Source of the DNA: Glossina fuscipes
Taxonomy: Eukaryota; Arthropoda; Insecta; Diptera; Glossinidae
Direction of reading: 5' to 3'
DNA length: 64,000 nt
Assembly (NCBI RefSeq): GCF_014805625.2
Contig: NW_023998414.1
Location: forward strand, 1,806,802-1,870,801
Shown here: piece after piece, positions 1 through 11,140 of the stretch
How positions within the stretch are numbered: the stretch's first letter is position 1
Layout: the number at the start of each line of letters is the position of its first letter
Notes under the pieces: generated by a model
Database searches by the model: none
What the model saw: the letters and a program-made list of their open reading frames with translations, nothing else
Told to the model about the DNA's origin: nothing
Made by a program: the position numbers and the translations under genes

Positions 1-512
1 GGCAACAAGTCGTAACCTCAAACTTCATTAAATTCCTTTGCCATTCATTCGCAGCATCGGAATATCAGCATATCTTACAACGCAACAAGTTTCGATCATT
101 TTACTGTAAAGTAATAGGTAAAGTGGTTAATCAGCGCTGAACGTATATCTCGACTGCACAGTCATTAAATGCCAGTCACAGTAGATTGAAGTTCTGTGAT
201 TGGTCCAAAAAGTTTCGATATTATTTAAAGGATCAAAGCTTTTCATAAGCCTCGTTATAGGTTGCAGCAACTTTCACGCTTGATCTATGCAATAAAATCT
301 GGAATTTCCATGATATTCTTAATTTGAGACAATAGGCGATTGTCAAACCGATAGACCAAACTACTGGCTAGAGTTTTAATCTGATCGCGTAAAAATAACC
401 TTTGTTCAGACTTTCGCCAAACCAATTACATAGATTCTCTTACACTTCCATTGTTAGCCTGAAAATTTCACATTAATAATACTGAACTCATTGCAAGGTT
501 TGTAGGAAAACA

Positions 513-548
<36 letters not shown>

Positions 549-3433
549 GAGAAAATGTTAAGAAATTCGTTATTCACCAATTGTAGCCAATGCATGGAGT
601 TCCTTAAAAATAATTCCAACTTATTATTATTATTATTATTATCATTATGATTTTTGACTAATGAAATAAATTCTTAGACTAAGAAGAAAAAGTCATTGGG
701 CACTAGTAACATAGACTCTATCGGCTCTTAGTTCCAACTTAAAGATTAACGTTTATTCTAATTGAAGCTAATATGATTGCTTAAATAAATTATTTTCCAT
801 GTGAGCTCATTTTTCGAATAGAAATTGATACTCGTTCGTTCGCATATAAAAAAAAAAAAAAAACCTAATAAATAAATGATAATGTTTGCATTGATTGATA
901 ACGCGTGTAAATCAGAAATCTACGCACACACCGAAAATTTTCCACTCATTTTAGAACGGAACGCACTTCGATCTTTATGAATAGCCGGCGCAGTAGGGAA
1001 CGGTTGTCTGTATGTATGTCTTTCAAAAGATCTTAAGATCTCCTTATCTCCAACAATCTAGCATAGCCGAGGAATTCTCAATTTGTCGTCTAAATGAGTG
1101 AGCCGCCGTTCACGTTATCAATTTTTGGTGGCTGTGTAAGCCTTTTGTATCCCGAAGAAATATAGGGAATAACGCAATCAAATCAATTTTTTTTTATTCC
1201 CTTTGTTATACAATGTAGTTACGTAGGTGACTTTAATATTCGCTTCATATCGTTAGAATTGAAAAATTCTGACCGTTTAAGATCAGTAATTAATGATCCG
1301 GAGCGCAATGGATCTGTTAAACTTTCTAAATTGCTCACCATTTAATAAACGTTAATTCGAGAAAAATGAGAAGATTTGGCATAAATTATGAGATGGTTTC
1401 ACTTTTTGTTTTCTTTTTTGTTTACTACTATAAGCAAATACCAAGCAACCCGTTTATAATATAACCAAATTTCTTAAGTATGAGAGAGATAAAATTATTA
1501 TTGTTGTTGTTGTTGTTGTTGTTGCCGTTGGGGTCGATTGTCGTTTCTTGCTATTATTATTATTGTTCTTGTTCTTTTTTTTTTTTTTTAAATGGTCGAC
1601 ATTTTTAATTTGTGAAATTTGTCATTAACAGTTTTGTAGCCATCATCGAAAGGTATACTCAGTTAGAAGTTTGGCGTGTTACGTATATGGAAATATGTTT
1701 CGGAAATGGATTGAGATCAGTTTTCCTTGGACCCCACTTTGAAGGAAATTCCATCAAAACTAAATCAAAAATTGCCCTTAAAAGGGGTTAAGCAAAAGTA
1801 AAATCTCTACACTTATCCTTTATAATGCGAACTGTATTTGATCAATTAAGTCCCTACAGATATACACAATTCTGTCGAATATTTTTAACCCTAATTTTAG
1901 TTCTTAAAAGGAATAACTAAAAAAAAAAAAGAGGCGATTTTGAACCGTACATAAGCGAAAACTAAGTAAGTGAAGCCACTTCGCAGTAATTGCAGTAGTT
2001 GTACATTGCTATCCTTGTACATCTTTCGTTGATTTGTTTTCCGTTATAATCTTTAAGAGCCCAGTATCTTATTTTATTATTTCTAATATAATTCTTCACC
2101 GCCATCAGATCCAAGAAAATAAACGTAAACGTAAACTTTTAGGAAAAGTTCGATTATTTTCTTGACATTTACTGGCGTTTCACAATGGGCCTGGATGCGA
2201 ATAACTCAGCTATACGAGGCTTAATTCTTCCACTGATTTCCAAAATAGTCGATTGGCTCGGCACGATTGCGAATGCTACCCACCAGGTTACTTCATTGCA
2301 AATCATAAGCTGCCTGCTAACGTTACGAAGCTCGAAAAGAGTGTTTAACTCAATATTTCGAAATACCGATGAATGCCGTATCAGATTTTCATTTTAAGAA
2401 GAAGTACACTTTTGTTTATTAATAAAAATAAAACTAAATCGAAAGTCAACATAATCGCGCGATTGCACTTTTGCGAAAAGCATCAAATTTCGTTAATTAG
2501 CCTTAAGGACTACTATATACTGAAAACAATTCATGATTCGATATTTACGGTTGGAGTCATCAAAGCATATTCAACGCTTTGCTTAAAATAGAATTTAAAT
2601 TTTTAGTTCGATACTAAGGTAACACATGTGACTTATGCCATACGCCCACTTATTTTTGTTTTTTTTATTTTGTACGACTTTCAATCCTTCGCCTATCAGG
2701 GGTGTAAGCGTTGAAAGCGACTTCCGATAATTTATTAGAATCATTTGCAAACGCAACGAGATTAACTTGAATTTGAAATGCCGAAGCGCAACGCAGCTAA
2801 TGTTATAACATTAGCATTCAAAAATGGTAAACGGAAGGAAAAGCCGCTATTAGCTATAGGTCAAAATAAATCTTTCTTCTTGTTTCTTAAAACTTTGATT
2901 ATTTGATCATTCAAGCGACGGACAGAGCGACGTGACTAAATTAAATTGAAAGACTAAACAGAATGACTTCTATCCACACTTTATGGGATCCACGGCTAAC
3001 ATTATTATTAGAATGCTACAAATATTGGCGGAGATATATAGCCGAGATGTATATATATATATATATATATATTTTGTTATGAATATTTTCAAAAATATTC
3101 TAGTTTTGCTCATAAGAAGGTGTCGTTAGTTCGCTTCAAGCATCCTTTTATTATTGTCATTATTATTATTATTATTATTATTATTTGCTAATTTTTTTAT
3201 TTCGTATGCAATGCAGAGCGGCGTTAACCGTCAAATAAGGTCAACAACGAGATGCCGCAAACAACTAATGAATACAATATAAATTGTTGTTTTTATTGAA
3301 TGTATGTATCGTGCGCATGTGTATGTACCGCGATACGTGTGCTGATTTGCTTGCGATTATTTTCGCATTGGATTCCCACACAAATATACAGCATACAGTC
3401 GCAAAAATCCATGAATATGATGTAGCATTCGAT

Positions 3434-3484
3434 TAGTCAGTCAGTCAGTCAGTCAGTCAGTCAGTCGGTCGGTCGGTCGGTCGT
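3434..3484. repeat. compound TCAG / TCGG microsatellite
   Basis: A four-base repeat of TCAG units switches cleanly to TCGG units part-way along, so one substituted unit has itself been amplified. Confidence 0.9.
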
Positions 3485-4259
3485 TCAGTGAGTTAACCCA
3501 ACTTAACATACAGGCGTCTCTTTCTTTACGCGATACAACCAACCAAATTTTATAAGCTCCGTATTCAAGTCGTGCCTTTTATCATACTTTACTAATACTA
3601 TATGCGGAACTTTAGATAAGGATTAAACCTTACCGAAGAATGGAAAAGATGTCGTCTCACAAATGTAAAAAATTGTATTATCATAATCGAAGGGCCTACA
3701 CTTATTTTTGTCATTTACCTAATATAAGCTCGCGCGTGACGTTCTTTAGGATTAATTAACTAGGGGGTAATTACGCCGATCGAATCGATTTTCGGTCCGG
3801 CAAATATATTGAATGAAAACAAAATCCAATTGGAATGCATAGAAATCAAGTAAAACAAGCGATCCCTGTACCTATGTATAAAATTTCTTCTTTTTTTTTT
3901 TTTTTTCCTTTGCTTTTCTTCTCTTTCTTTTACCTTTTTATTGAAAACCGCCGCAGGACGCTAACAGTTTAACCGGTTCTTATTGGTATTGGTGGCGTCG
4001 GAATTTACTGCTTTTATTGTTTATTTCTTTATACATTTTTTTTGTTTTTTTTCGCATGTGATTTTTTGTTTTCTGTGTATTCTGATCATTCAACAAAAAC
4101 AAAAACAGTAAAAATTTGAACAAAGGTAATAACCGGCAAACAAAAGCTTCACAAATGTTATCGGTTAACACGCGAGAAAAGCGTTAATAACATTGGCAAA
4201 AGCCGGCCGGCTGCTTGACTGGCTAGCTGGCTGTTTGGTTGGTTAGTTGGTTGAGTGGC

Positions 4260-4283
4260 AAAAAAAAAAAAAAAAAAAAAAAA
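4260..4283. repeat. A24 homopolymer
   Basis: An uninterrupted run of 24 adenines follows a (TTGG)-like stretch. No retroposon body was recognised upstream of it. Confidence 0.9.
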
Positions 4284-5193
4284 CCGATTGTTGTTATTAT
4301 ATATTTATGGGTGAGTGTTGTTGTTGCGCTTGCCGGGTCTATAACTTGATGGGATTGATATAGCTAAACTACTACTTGCTGCTAGTTTAATATTCAATAT
4401 GTATGCTGTTTATGTTTACTGCTGTTGTTGCTGCTAATCATGTTGCTGCAGTCTTTACTAATTGCGTTGTAGTTCCCGTATTTACTACTAACTGGCATTA
4501 ATATAATGATTGTTATGCATATTGGTATCATTTTAGTATTTCCATAACGTGATGACTGTAATAACTGGCGACAATGAGTGAGTTATTAACTGTTCGACTA
4601 ATCAGCTGATTAACTCACTTCACTGAAACTTCTTTCCTCTCCTTCTTTTGTTTAGATTAAATCGAAGCAATAAGTTTAAGAAAAATTGTGTAAGTGTTAT
4701 ATCAAAAATATGCTTAATTATTTAGACAATTAGAGAGAGCCTCCTTGCTAATCATCTATTACGCGCGGCCGACAAAGCCACGGATATCCCGCACAATTAG
4801 TATAGATTCAGAAAATCATAAACATATAGCAATGGATCTAAAAAACGAGGAGATGAATTATTACCTCACACAGTTATTGACTTGCCACAATTGTTTCTGA
4901 AAGTACCTGCACGGATTAGGGCATGATAATCGACTGGCATACCTAAACCGCACGGATACAGTGCAAGATGTAAATAGTACAGGTTTGAGACGAGAAAAGA
5001 AGAGCAAGTTGAGACTAGCTAGGGAATTCATTATGGCAATTTACAAATAATACCTATGAATGGTTCCGCGGACGCGAGTGGTATATGGGATGGGCGGAGT
5101 ATTCAGGCATCATGGGTGACGAATCCTGCACGCTGCTTGTGCAGATAGGTGTAATCTTTGGAAGATCTCATAGCCAAAAAACTTTGCATGCAT

Positions 5194-5236
<43 letters not shown>
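5194..5236. repeat. (CA)n(TA)n microsatellite abutting a mariner relic
   Basis: A CA run continues directly into a TA run and ends where the terminal-inverted-repeat-like sequence of the neighbouring mariner relic begins. Mariner elements insert at TA dinucleotides, so a TA-rich target fits. Confidence 0.85.
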
Positions 5237-5237
<1 letters not shown>

Positions 5238-5945
5238 CACGTCGCTCAATAAGTCTCGTCTCTTGTATATATTTGATAACGCTATTGGCAGACCCACATG
5301 ATTTCTGTATAGTACCGGTCTTCACACGAAATGCGTCAAAATTTCATGCCATTCTGACAATTATGTTACCTATTACATGGCACCATTTTTGCAAGTTGCA
5401 AAAACAATGGCTAAAACCAATAGGAGAATTTCTTGTCTTGATTAATCATAGTTTGTTTTTACGAAGGAAAATACTATCGGACCTAAAGAGCGGCTTGCGT
5501 TACGAAGCTTCTGCACCGGTGAAGTTATCACCTCGTGTGCTGAGTTTAAACGCGGACGTGCAAACACCAAAGATGCTGTCCGCTCTTGTCACGTGAGTCA
5601 GCAATCCTTCCAAAATTGCTTTGGAAGACCGGGCGACGTAAAGTACTCGCGTAAAGTTACTCGCTTTAGCTGATAACTTAGATATATTAGAAGGTAGTCT
5701 ACTTACTCTTTTTTAGGAACATTTTTCCTTGTGAAAGCTCTCTTCGAAATGGTTAACGCATTCGCTCACTTTTGCCAGGAACGTGTTATTGAGTCATATC
5801 GCTTCTTGACGCCGTTTAGACTTTTTTTTTGCGATATATGATGATGGATGATGAAATATGAATTCATCATCGCACCCTAGAATCAAATCGGTAGTCGGCA
5901 ACCGACGACAGTCGTCCAGGAAAGCGACCAAGAAGGCACCGTCAC
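5237..5945 (+). mobile_element. decayed mariner-family transposon, N-terminal part of the transposase
   Basis: A transposase relic read on the plus strand. Reading through stops, the segment from about 5473 shows a helix-turn-helix-end motif EFKRGRANTKDA followed by ALEDRA, then ADNLDILEGSLLTLF and KLSSKWL. This is the same order as mariner transposases, which have EFKRGRT, LEDRK, A(D)xLxISEGSV and KLCSKWVPR. Near 5850-5940 a second frame gives EFIIAP, NQIGSRQ and ESDQEGTVT, corresponding to the HHxTPESKRQS...ESRPKRPKT block after the second catalytic Asp. At least four in-frame stops and a frame change are present, and the C-terminal half is missing. A TIR-like sequence (roughly 5237-5265) sits at the left edge. 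It is a dead copy, and I infer an old insertion. The exact subfamily is uncertain. Confidence 0.75.
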
Positions 5946-6522
5946 TTAAAATCTTGTAACTTGTGTAACTTGTAAACTAATGAAGTGTAAAAGGCTCTAT
6001 ACCCAAGAAATTAGCTGAACAAGTACTTGATGTCGATTTGTTGGATGTATCTTTAGAATTGTGCAAAAAAAAACAATTAATTAAAGAGTATTTAGGGAAA
6101 AATTACAAAAATTTTTACATTTGACAGCAAAATAATGGATAAATAGATTTTAAATCTTTTATTGAACTTTTTTATTTCTTAAATGGAATTTAAATGAAGA
6201 GATTTCGACTTTTATAGTTTTTGACATTAATTTAATCCGAGGGCATCATGTGCGGGGTTTCAAAACCAACTTTTGAGTTTTTCGACACGCAAGCATACCG
6301 ACCAGAACGATGGACACATTCCAATAGACTTATTTTGACAACAGCAGATAGATGAGCAAAAGGCCAAATCTAAACTAACTTAGACTTTCCTTCATCCCCA
6401 CCAAGAATACATATGTGCTTTTGTAGAATGTTTGCCGTGAATTTCTGGATATCATTACACTTTGCTATCTCTCAGAAAGAGTGACTGCCTAATTTTCTCA
6501 CCGTCAAAAAATGTTAGCACAG

Positions 6523-6523
6523 A

Positions 6524-6558
<35 letters not shown>
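6523..6558. repeat. (GATT)n microsatellite
   Basis: About eight consecutive GATT units. Confidence 0.9.
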
Positions 6559-6685
6559 TGTGTGGTTATATGATTTTGCTGTCACAATTGCAATTCAACA
6601 GATAGTAAAATTGGTCGCAGACATAATAAAAGAAATCAAGAAAGTACATAATGTATGTGATTTTTGGCGTATATTTCTAAAAACA

Positions 6686-6703
6686 CCCCTCCCCCCCACC
6701 CCC
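6686..6703 (-). other. C-rich tract, potential G-quadruplex on the minus strand
   Basis: C4, C7 and C5 runs are separated by single bases, so the minus strand carries closely spaced G runs that can meet the G3+N1-7 pattern if the long run is split. It stands out in an AT-rich background, about 1 kb upstream of the 7708 gene. Confidence 0.4.
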
Positions 6704-7688
6704 TCTTCAAGAGCATGCGTTTGATTAACTGAATATTCTATGTTTGAGAAATATTAGCATCTCATCAAAAACATATAATGAACTATGAGAAATGCATTAA
6801 GGGGGACCAAGCTCCTTCGTTTGAACTTCACCCAGTTAAAGTTATAGGGCATAGCAAAGTATTTGAATATGAATACATTTTTGTTTATTGCGGGAAAATA
6901 TTGCAAACATTTCGTTGCCTGCATCACGTATAATATTTAAGTTTGCATTTCTTAGGTTAGATTCATAAATCAAATAAATTCATTCACGGCTCCATTTAGA
7001 TAGAAAAGGTAAATATGCATTTATGAAAATGTTTCCTGCTGTCGCTATCACGTTTTAGGTAGTTAATCGAGCCTAGTCTTAATCGCGTATTCATATAAGT
7101 TCTTGAACTTGACGAACGAATTGTATTCTTACGCTTCTGATTACGATCGCCAGCCCCTTTGCTAATACTTAAAAGTTATTTAACTAATTCCGGATTCGAT
7201 AATCCTTAACGATTGAATATATAGATAATAATTTTATAAGTTAATCGCTTAGCTACATTTCGCGGTCAATGCTCTATCATTCTTTACCCGATATTATTAA
7301 ATAAATAAATTTCAAGTTTTTTTTACTTTAAAAATATTTGATAGATAAGAGCAAAAAAAAAAAAACTCAGTTCAATTGATAGAAATCAAGTATTCTGATC
7401 GCTTTCGTAATGACTTAAGTATTTCGGCTTTTTCCGTAATGACATATCATTTTAATAATTTAGATAATCTAAAATAAATCGTAGAACGTTTCTGGTTTAT
7501 TCGGAAGAAAATTTTTTTAGAATTTGAATTTTTTTTTTTTTGTTTTTTCACAATTCTTTTAAAATAAAAATTCAAAATTTATTTAATTTTGATAAGGAAA
7601 ACGCGTCATATTAATTAAACTTTCACGTAGCATATTAAGAAAAGAAAATTTCTGTAAATTTTGCTCGTTTAAAACGCACACATATATA

Positions 7689-7695
7689 TATAAAA
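7689..7695 (+). promoter_or_regulatory. TATA-like sequence just before the 7708 gene
   Basis: TATAAAA lies 13 bases before the chosen ATG. A TATA box normally acts about 30 bases upstream of transcription start, so this one would place the start inside the coding region. Either the true promoter lies further upstream or this is simply part of the TA-rich run. It is recorded because it bears on start choice. Confidence 0.2.
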
Positions 7696-7707
7696 TTCGA
7701 TAACGAA

Positions 7708-8286
7708 ATGCTTGTTAAAAGGATCCCCTTCGCAGCATTACTTTCGATGGCTAGCTATGCCACCTACAAAATGCCGCCGGACCAATATCCATATGCTTTT
7801 ACTGCGTGCGCCGTAGCTTTGGTAAGCGGTTCGTTGGGAGTATTGCGTGGACCGCAGCATCCGCGTGGCCTCGTCAATCAGGTTTTGACAAGTTTAATGG
7901 ATTTTGCCCCCCTACCGTTAATGAATATTCAAATATATTTGGAAGCTAAACCGCTTTACGCATTCGCACATGCGTTCTCGTTAATACCTCTAGGAATCGA
8001 TATCCTAGTGAAGCTATTTGGCGATGAATGCGATGACAAGGCAGCAGAAGCCTTGAAGCTCGCCAACAATCTAATAAATGTGGCTTCGCTGACTGTAATA
8101 TCAGTAATTGATGACAACTATATGTACTTTTTCGTCATGCTATCATATCTGATGGCCCAAGCGAGTCTACTTTACGGCCATTGCGAGAACTGCATCTGGA
8201 CTGAAAGGATGCATCTGCTATTTTTCACTCTCTTCTTCTTTGTCTCTTCAAAAGCTGTAACCGATAAAAATGTCGTCGTAAAGTAA
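7708..8286 (+). CDS. multi-pass membrane protein, paralogue A (192 aa, unknown function)
   Basis: A complete single-exon gene with no family I can name. The protein is strongly hydrophobic, with likely membrane segments at about residues 8-21, 27-46, 83-104, 122-155 and 168-182, and charged linkers at 105-115 (GDECDDK) and 159-167. It is clearly homologous to the 9800 gene. Shared blocks are YPYAFTACAVAL (residues 27-38) against HPYAFCACAVGF, APLPLMNI-IYL (67-78) against MTLPMLNI-FYL, and the following AHAFSLIPLGIDILVKL helix. The distance from Met1 to the PYAF block is 27 residues here and 26 in the paralogue, which supports this Met over Met14 and Met22. Codon use and an intact 579-base frame argue for a functional gene. 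A polyadenylation signal follows. It probably sits in a cellular membrane; no enzyme motif is visible. It lies in tandem, same orientation, with a dead copy and paralogue B. Confidence 0.85.
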   Translation: MLVKRIPFAALLSMASYATYKMPPDQYPYAFTACAVALVSGSLGVLRGPQHPRGLVNQVLTSLMDFAPLPLMNIQIYLEAKPLYAFAHAFSLIPLGIDILVKLFGDECDDKAAEALKLANNLINVASLTVISVIDDNYMYFFVMLSYLMAQASLLYGHCENCIWTERMHLLFFTLFFFVSSKAVTDKNVVVK

Positions 8287-8413
8287 TGTTTTTTTTTTTT
8301 TTTCATTCTTTCTTTATCCTTTTGTATCCTCCTATTTTTTACATGTACATAAACATATATATTTTGTATTTGTTTGCATACTTATTCTTCCTATAATCAT
8401 ATTTTAGAGGACT

Positions 8414-8419
8414 AATAAA
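8414..8419 (+). terminator. polyadenylation signal AATAAA for the 7708 gene
   Basis: A canonical AATAAA lies about 128 bases after the stop codon, in an otherwise T-rich 3' flank. Confidence 0.55.
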
Positions 8420-9087
8420 AGGAAATAACATTTTTACTAATGAACATTTTATTTACTTGGTCGTCTTTCACGGCGATCTCTTGCCAAAAAAAAAACATGG
8501 TGTTGTGAGGTGCCGGTGTGACTTTTCATTTGTCTACTTTTTATAAATTTGCTTTACCGTGATCTAATAAGGGGCATAGACTAGTATATGTACTATACGT
8601 CCTTAGAGATTACTTGAGAAAGAGCTGGAAATTCTAAAGAGAAATTTCTTGCGAATAACTTTTTTCCTCTTATTCTGAAAATTACAACAATATTACGCGT
8701 TAAGCTAAAAAAAAAAAGAAGGAACTTTCAAAGTCTAGACGAACAGAACATTTGTGATGTGTGTTGTGTGAAATTCCTGGCGAACCTCCAGTACATCTTA
8801 TTCGCGTACCCGGTCTTCTGACTAAAGGATGTCATACTGCCCGATCAAAATTATGAACTGTCAGCCATAAAATATTCGCATCGAAATTCCATGAATAGAA
8901 TGATATTCCCTTTTATGCAATAATTAAATTAAAATGAAAGCTTTTTCGTTTATTAAAAAATAAAAAAAAAATTAAGACAAATTTGTAAAACTAACTTAAA
9001 TTTTATATAATATCACGTGCGGTAACTACGGAAATCAATTTAAATTTTATTTGTGCAATAAAAAAAATGTATATAAAACTCCTTTTC
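8420..9087. other. spacer between paralogue A and the dead copy
   Basis: AT-rich sequence with short A runs. No gene or clear repeat was seen. Confidence 0.5.
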
Positions 9088-9535
9088 ATCCGTTCGACGT
9101 TATTGCCTTTTATGGCTAACAATGCTGCCCATTGAGTATCGTCGTTCGAAAGCTTTTACTTCATGCGCTATTGCTTTGAAAAGTGCGTCCAAAGTGTTTG
9201 TGGACTTGAATTTTGACAACCGTACTCGATGCCATTCTCCATTACACCTCTTGAACGCCCATTGCGCATATGTAATTTTCAAGAATATATATGTATATAT
9301 ATATGTATATATATATGATTAGGACGAGAGATAGCGTAGCAAAAATTTGTCTTCTGTAAGCGTAATATCGATAATTCATTAAATCTACATACGTGTCATG
9401 CTAACTATGCTAACATATGCAATGACCCAAGCATGACCCAATAGCATGGCATAAATAATTTTGCGTAAAGTGAAAGGAGCTGTTTTCGACTTTCTAGATA
9501 TGCACTGCTTTCTACTGCCTTCAGAAACCGTAAAA
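9088..9535 (+). pseudogene. decayed third copy of the tandem membrane-protein family
   Basis: Read in a single frame, this stretch carries separated matches to paralogue A in the correct order. Near 9152 is AFTSCAIALKSAS (A has AFTACAVALVSGS). Near 9240 is SPLHLLNAHC, in the place of A's PLPLMNIQ. Near 9359-9440 is VISIIH-stop-IYIRVMLTMLTYAMTQA, against A's VISVIDDNYMYFFVMLSYLMAQA. Near 9497 is DMHCFLL, against ERMHLLFF. At the nucleotide level the start also aligns: the sequence around 9094-9123 resembles that around codons 8-18 of paralogue A. It has in-frame stops, is 20-30 codons shorter in the middle, and a TA-rich microsatellite (9284-9317) interrupts it. All surviving blocks share one frame, so loss was by substitution and in-frame or compensating indels. 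It is closer to paralogue A than to B. Confidence 0.8.
9284..9317. repeat. (TA)n with TATG interruptions inside the pseudogene
   Basis: A TA microsatellite lies exactly where the third helix of the paralogues would be encoded. Confidence 0.85.
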
Positions 9536-9799
9536 GTTCTAAGAGATCTAATCGTAGAGTAATGTTTTTAACTATCACATCATTTTACATGCGTAAGATA
9601 CACACACATATCAAACATGAAGACTTATTTTCGCCTAAGGAAACACTTAGTAATCAAAATTGCTTGAAATGACACGTCTTTGATAATTCGATAATTTTTC
9701 TTTGATGGAAATTCAAAGAACCAAATAAAATATTTTCAAAAAAGTTTTTCAAAATTGAAATTTTACCTTTTTAACCGAGATAATCGCGGGTATTAAGAA

Positions 9800-10396
9800 A
9801 TGGTGGATGCTGTTTTCAGTGGAATATTATTGGGCACTACTGGCCACGCCTTAGTCTCGGTAACACCGTTTCAACATCCTTATGCATTTTGCGCTTGTGC
9901 CGTTGGATTTTGTCATGCCCTCGCCGGTCTAGTCGAGAGCATAGCATGCGAGGACAGATGCACGACATGTTTCAAACGTTTAACCTGCAGCTGCATTGAA
10001 ATAATGACTTTACCAATGCTCAATATAGAATTTTATTTAAAATCGGACCAAAGTAGCCCTTTAGCTTTGGGACATGGTTTATTCGTGGTACCATTGGCCT
10101 TCGATTTATTAACAAAAGTATCACCAAATGCCGAAACGGAGGATATTTCTACGCGCACCCTGAAAGATCTCACCATTTTGGGTAATATTGTGTCGTTGTT
10201 ATTTTTAGCAGCTAACGAGAACAATGCTGTATACGGTATGATGGTTTTAGCCGCCTTCATTGCCAAATATGGTGCCATGTTCATGGAGAATATTATAGCT
10301 GGCACAGGCGAATGCACCGGTCTATTAGGCTACTCGCTACTATTCGGTTTAGTACCGATGGCTTTAAAAACCGGATACCACATCTTAATATCGTAA
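9800..10396 (+). CDS. multi-pass membrane protein, paralogue B (198 aa, unknown function)
   Basis: A complete single-exon gene homologous to the 7708 gene. Predicted membrane segments lie at about residues 5-21, 27-47, 66-80, 88-107, 124-138, 144-165 and 174-192. The conserved family blocks are HPYAFCACAV (26-35), LPMLNIEFYL (71-80) and GHGLFVVPLAFDLLTKV (91-107). It differs from paralogue A in a cysteine-rich loop between the second and third helices (C50, a CxxC at C54/C57, C63, C65), which A lacks. That loop could bind metal or form disulfides; this is inference. The start is the first Met in frame, preceded by stops, and gives the same N-terminal length as paralogue A. A polyadenylation signal starts 10 bases after the stop. 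Function is unknown, and no catalytic motif is visible. Confidence 0.85.
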   Translation: MVDAVFSGILLGTTGHALVSVTPFQHPYAFCACAVGFCHALAGLVESIACEDRCTTCFKRLTCSCIEIMTLPMLNIEFYLKSDQSSPLALGHGLFVVPLAFDLLTKVSPNAETEDISTRTLKDLTILGNIVSLLFLAANENNAVYGMMVLAAFIAKYGAMFMENIIAGTGECTGLLGYSLLFGLVPMALKTGYHILIS

Positions 10397-10405
10397 CGAG
10401 AAACG

Positions 10406-10411
10406 AATAAA
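10406..10411 (+). terminator. polyadenylation signal AATAAA for the 9800 gene
   Basis: AATAAA lies only 10 bases after the stop codon, which would give a very short 3' untranslated region. A second AATAAA occurs at about 10477. Confidence 0.45.
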
Positions 10412-11101
10412 AAAATTTTTTTTGAAGTCTTACTCTCTTTTAACTTCTTTCATATAAATTTCCAATATACATATCAATAAATCAATCCATCATTAGTGCT
10501 TAGATTAAAGAAATTTGATATATTGCTTTCTCTTAATGGTACGCAGTTACTGGGACAATCACTAACATCACTAACTAATTAATTCGTCGCCACTCAATAT
10601 AATAAAAATGGGGGTCTGATGAACAAAACTCGAATAAAGTACAAAATTGATGAATCATATCTAAATTGCAGCATCCAGTTTTGAATGGTTTCCTCATTAA
10701 TGAAAATGACGGAAAATCGGAATGGTTTCTGTCGACGTTCACTTTGAATATCTTCTTCTTATTTTCTAAAAGTCTACGGAACAACTATTCTTCTTAGAAT
10801 AGCCAGAGAAATAATTTTACCAAACAAAACCAAGACAATTGAATTTTTCGGATTTCAAATGGATCCATTATTTACTAGCACCAATCTTTCAGAGTTATTA
10901 CGTAACCTACATCACTTATTGTACAAGGGTATATTAAATTTGCGCGAAATTATGCAATACCTAGAACGAGAGTTGCGTTAGACCGAAATTTTATTATACT
11001 GATGTAAACTTGTCTGTCCGTCTCTGCGTATCTTGTTTTTTTGCTTTCTATTGTTGAGATATATTGATGATGGTGAACAATCGCTCTTCTACTCTTGACG
11101 A

Positions 11102-11140
<39 letters not shown>

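Larger units (their letters stand above)
1..5190. other. AT-rich noncoding stretch with simple repeats
   Basis: I see no supportable gene here. The short open frames (for example at 2185-2397 and 2373-2591) have no recognisable motif. The stretch holds a (TA)n run at 515-545, a TTA/ATT-rich tract near 623-641, a TTG run near 1500-1523, another (TA)n at 3051-3072, an ATT run at about 3160-3185, the TCAG/TCGG compound repeat at 3434-3484, (TTGG)-like repetition at about 4205-4258 and an A run at 4260-4283. It could be intergenic or an intron of the dimethylallyltransferase gene further on. Confidence 0.6.
5946..7680. other. noncoding stretch upstream of the membrane-protein genes
   Basis: No coding signal was found. 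The stretch contains a GATT repeat (6523-6558), a C-rich tract (6686-6703) and a strongly AT-rich last 500 bases with A/T homopolymers. It is where the promoter of the 7708 gene should lie, but I cannot point to a convincing one apart from the TATA-like sequence listed separately. Confidence 0.5.

Noticed and set aside
5103..5325. Two overlapping minus-strand open frames
   Set aside because: They cross the (CA)n(TA)n repeat; the edge sequence is better explained by the plus-strand mariner relic.
10033..10317. Minus-strand open frame of 94 codons
   Set aside because: Shadow of the 9800 membrane-protein gene.
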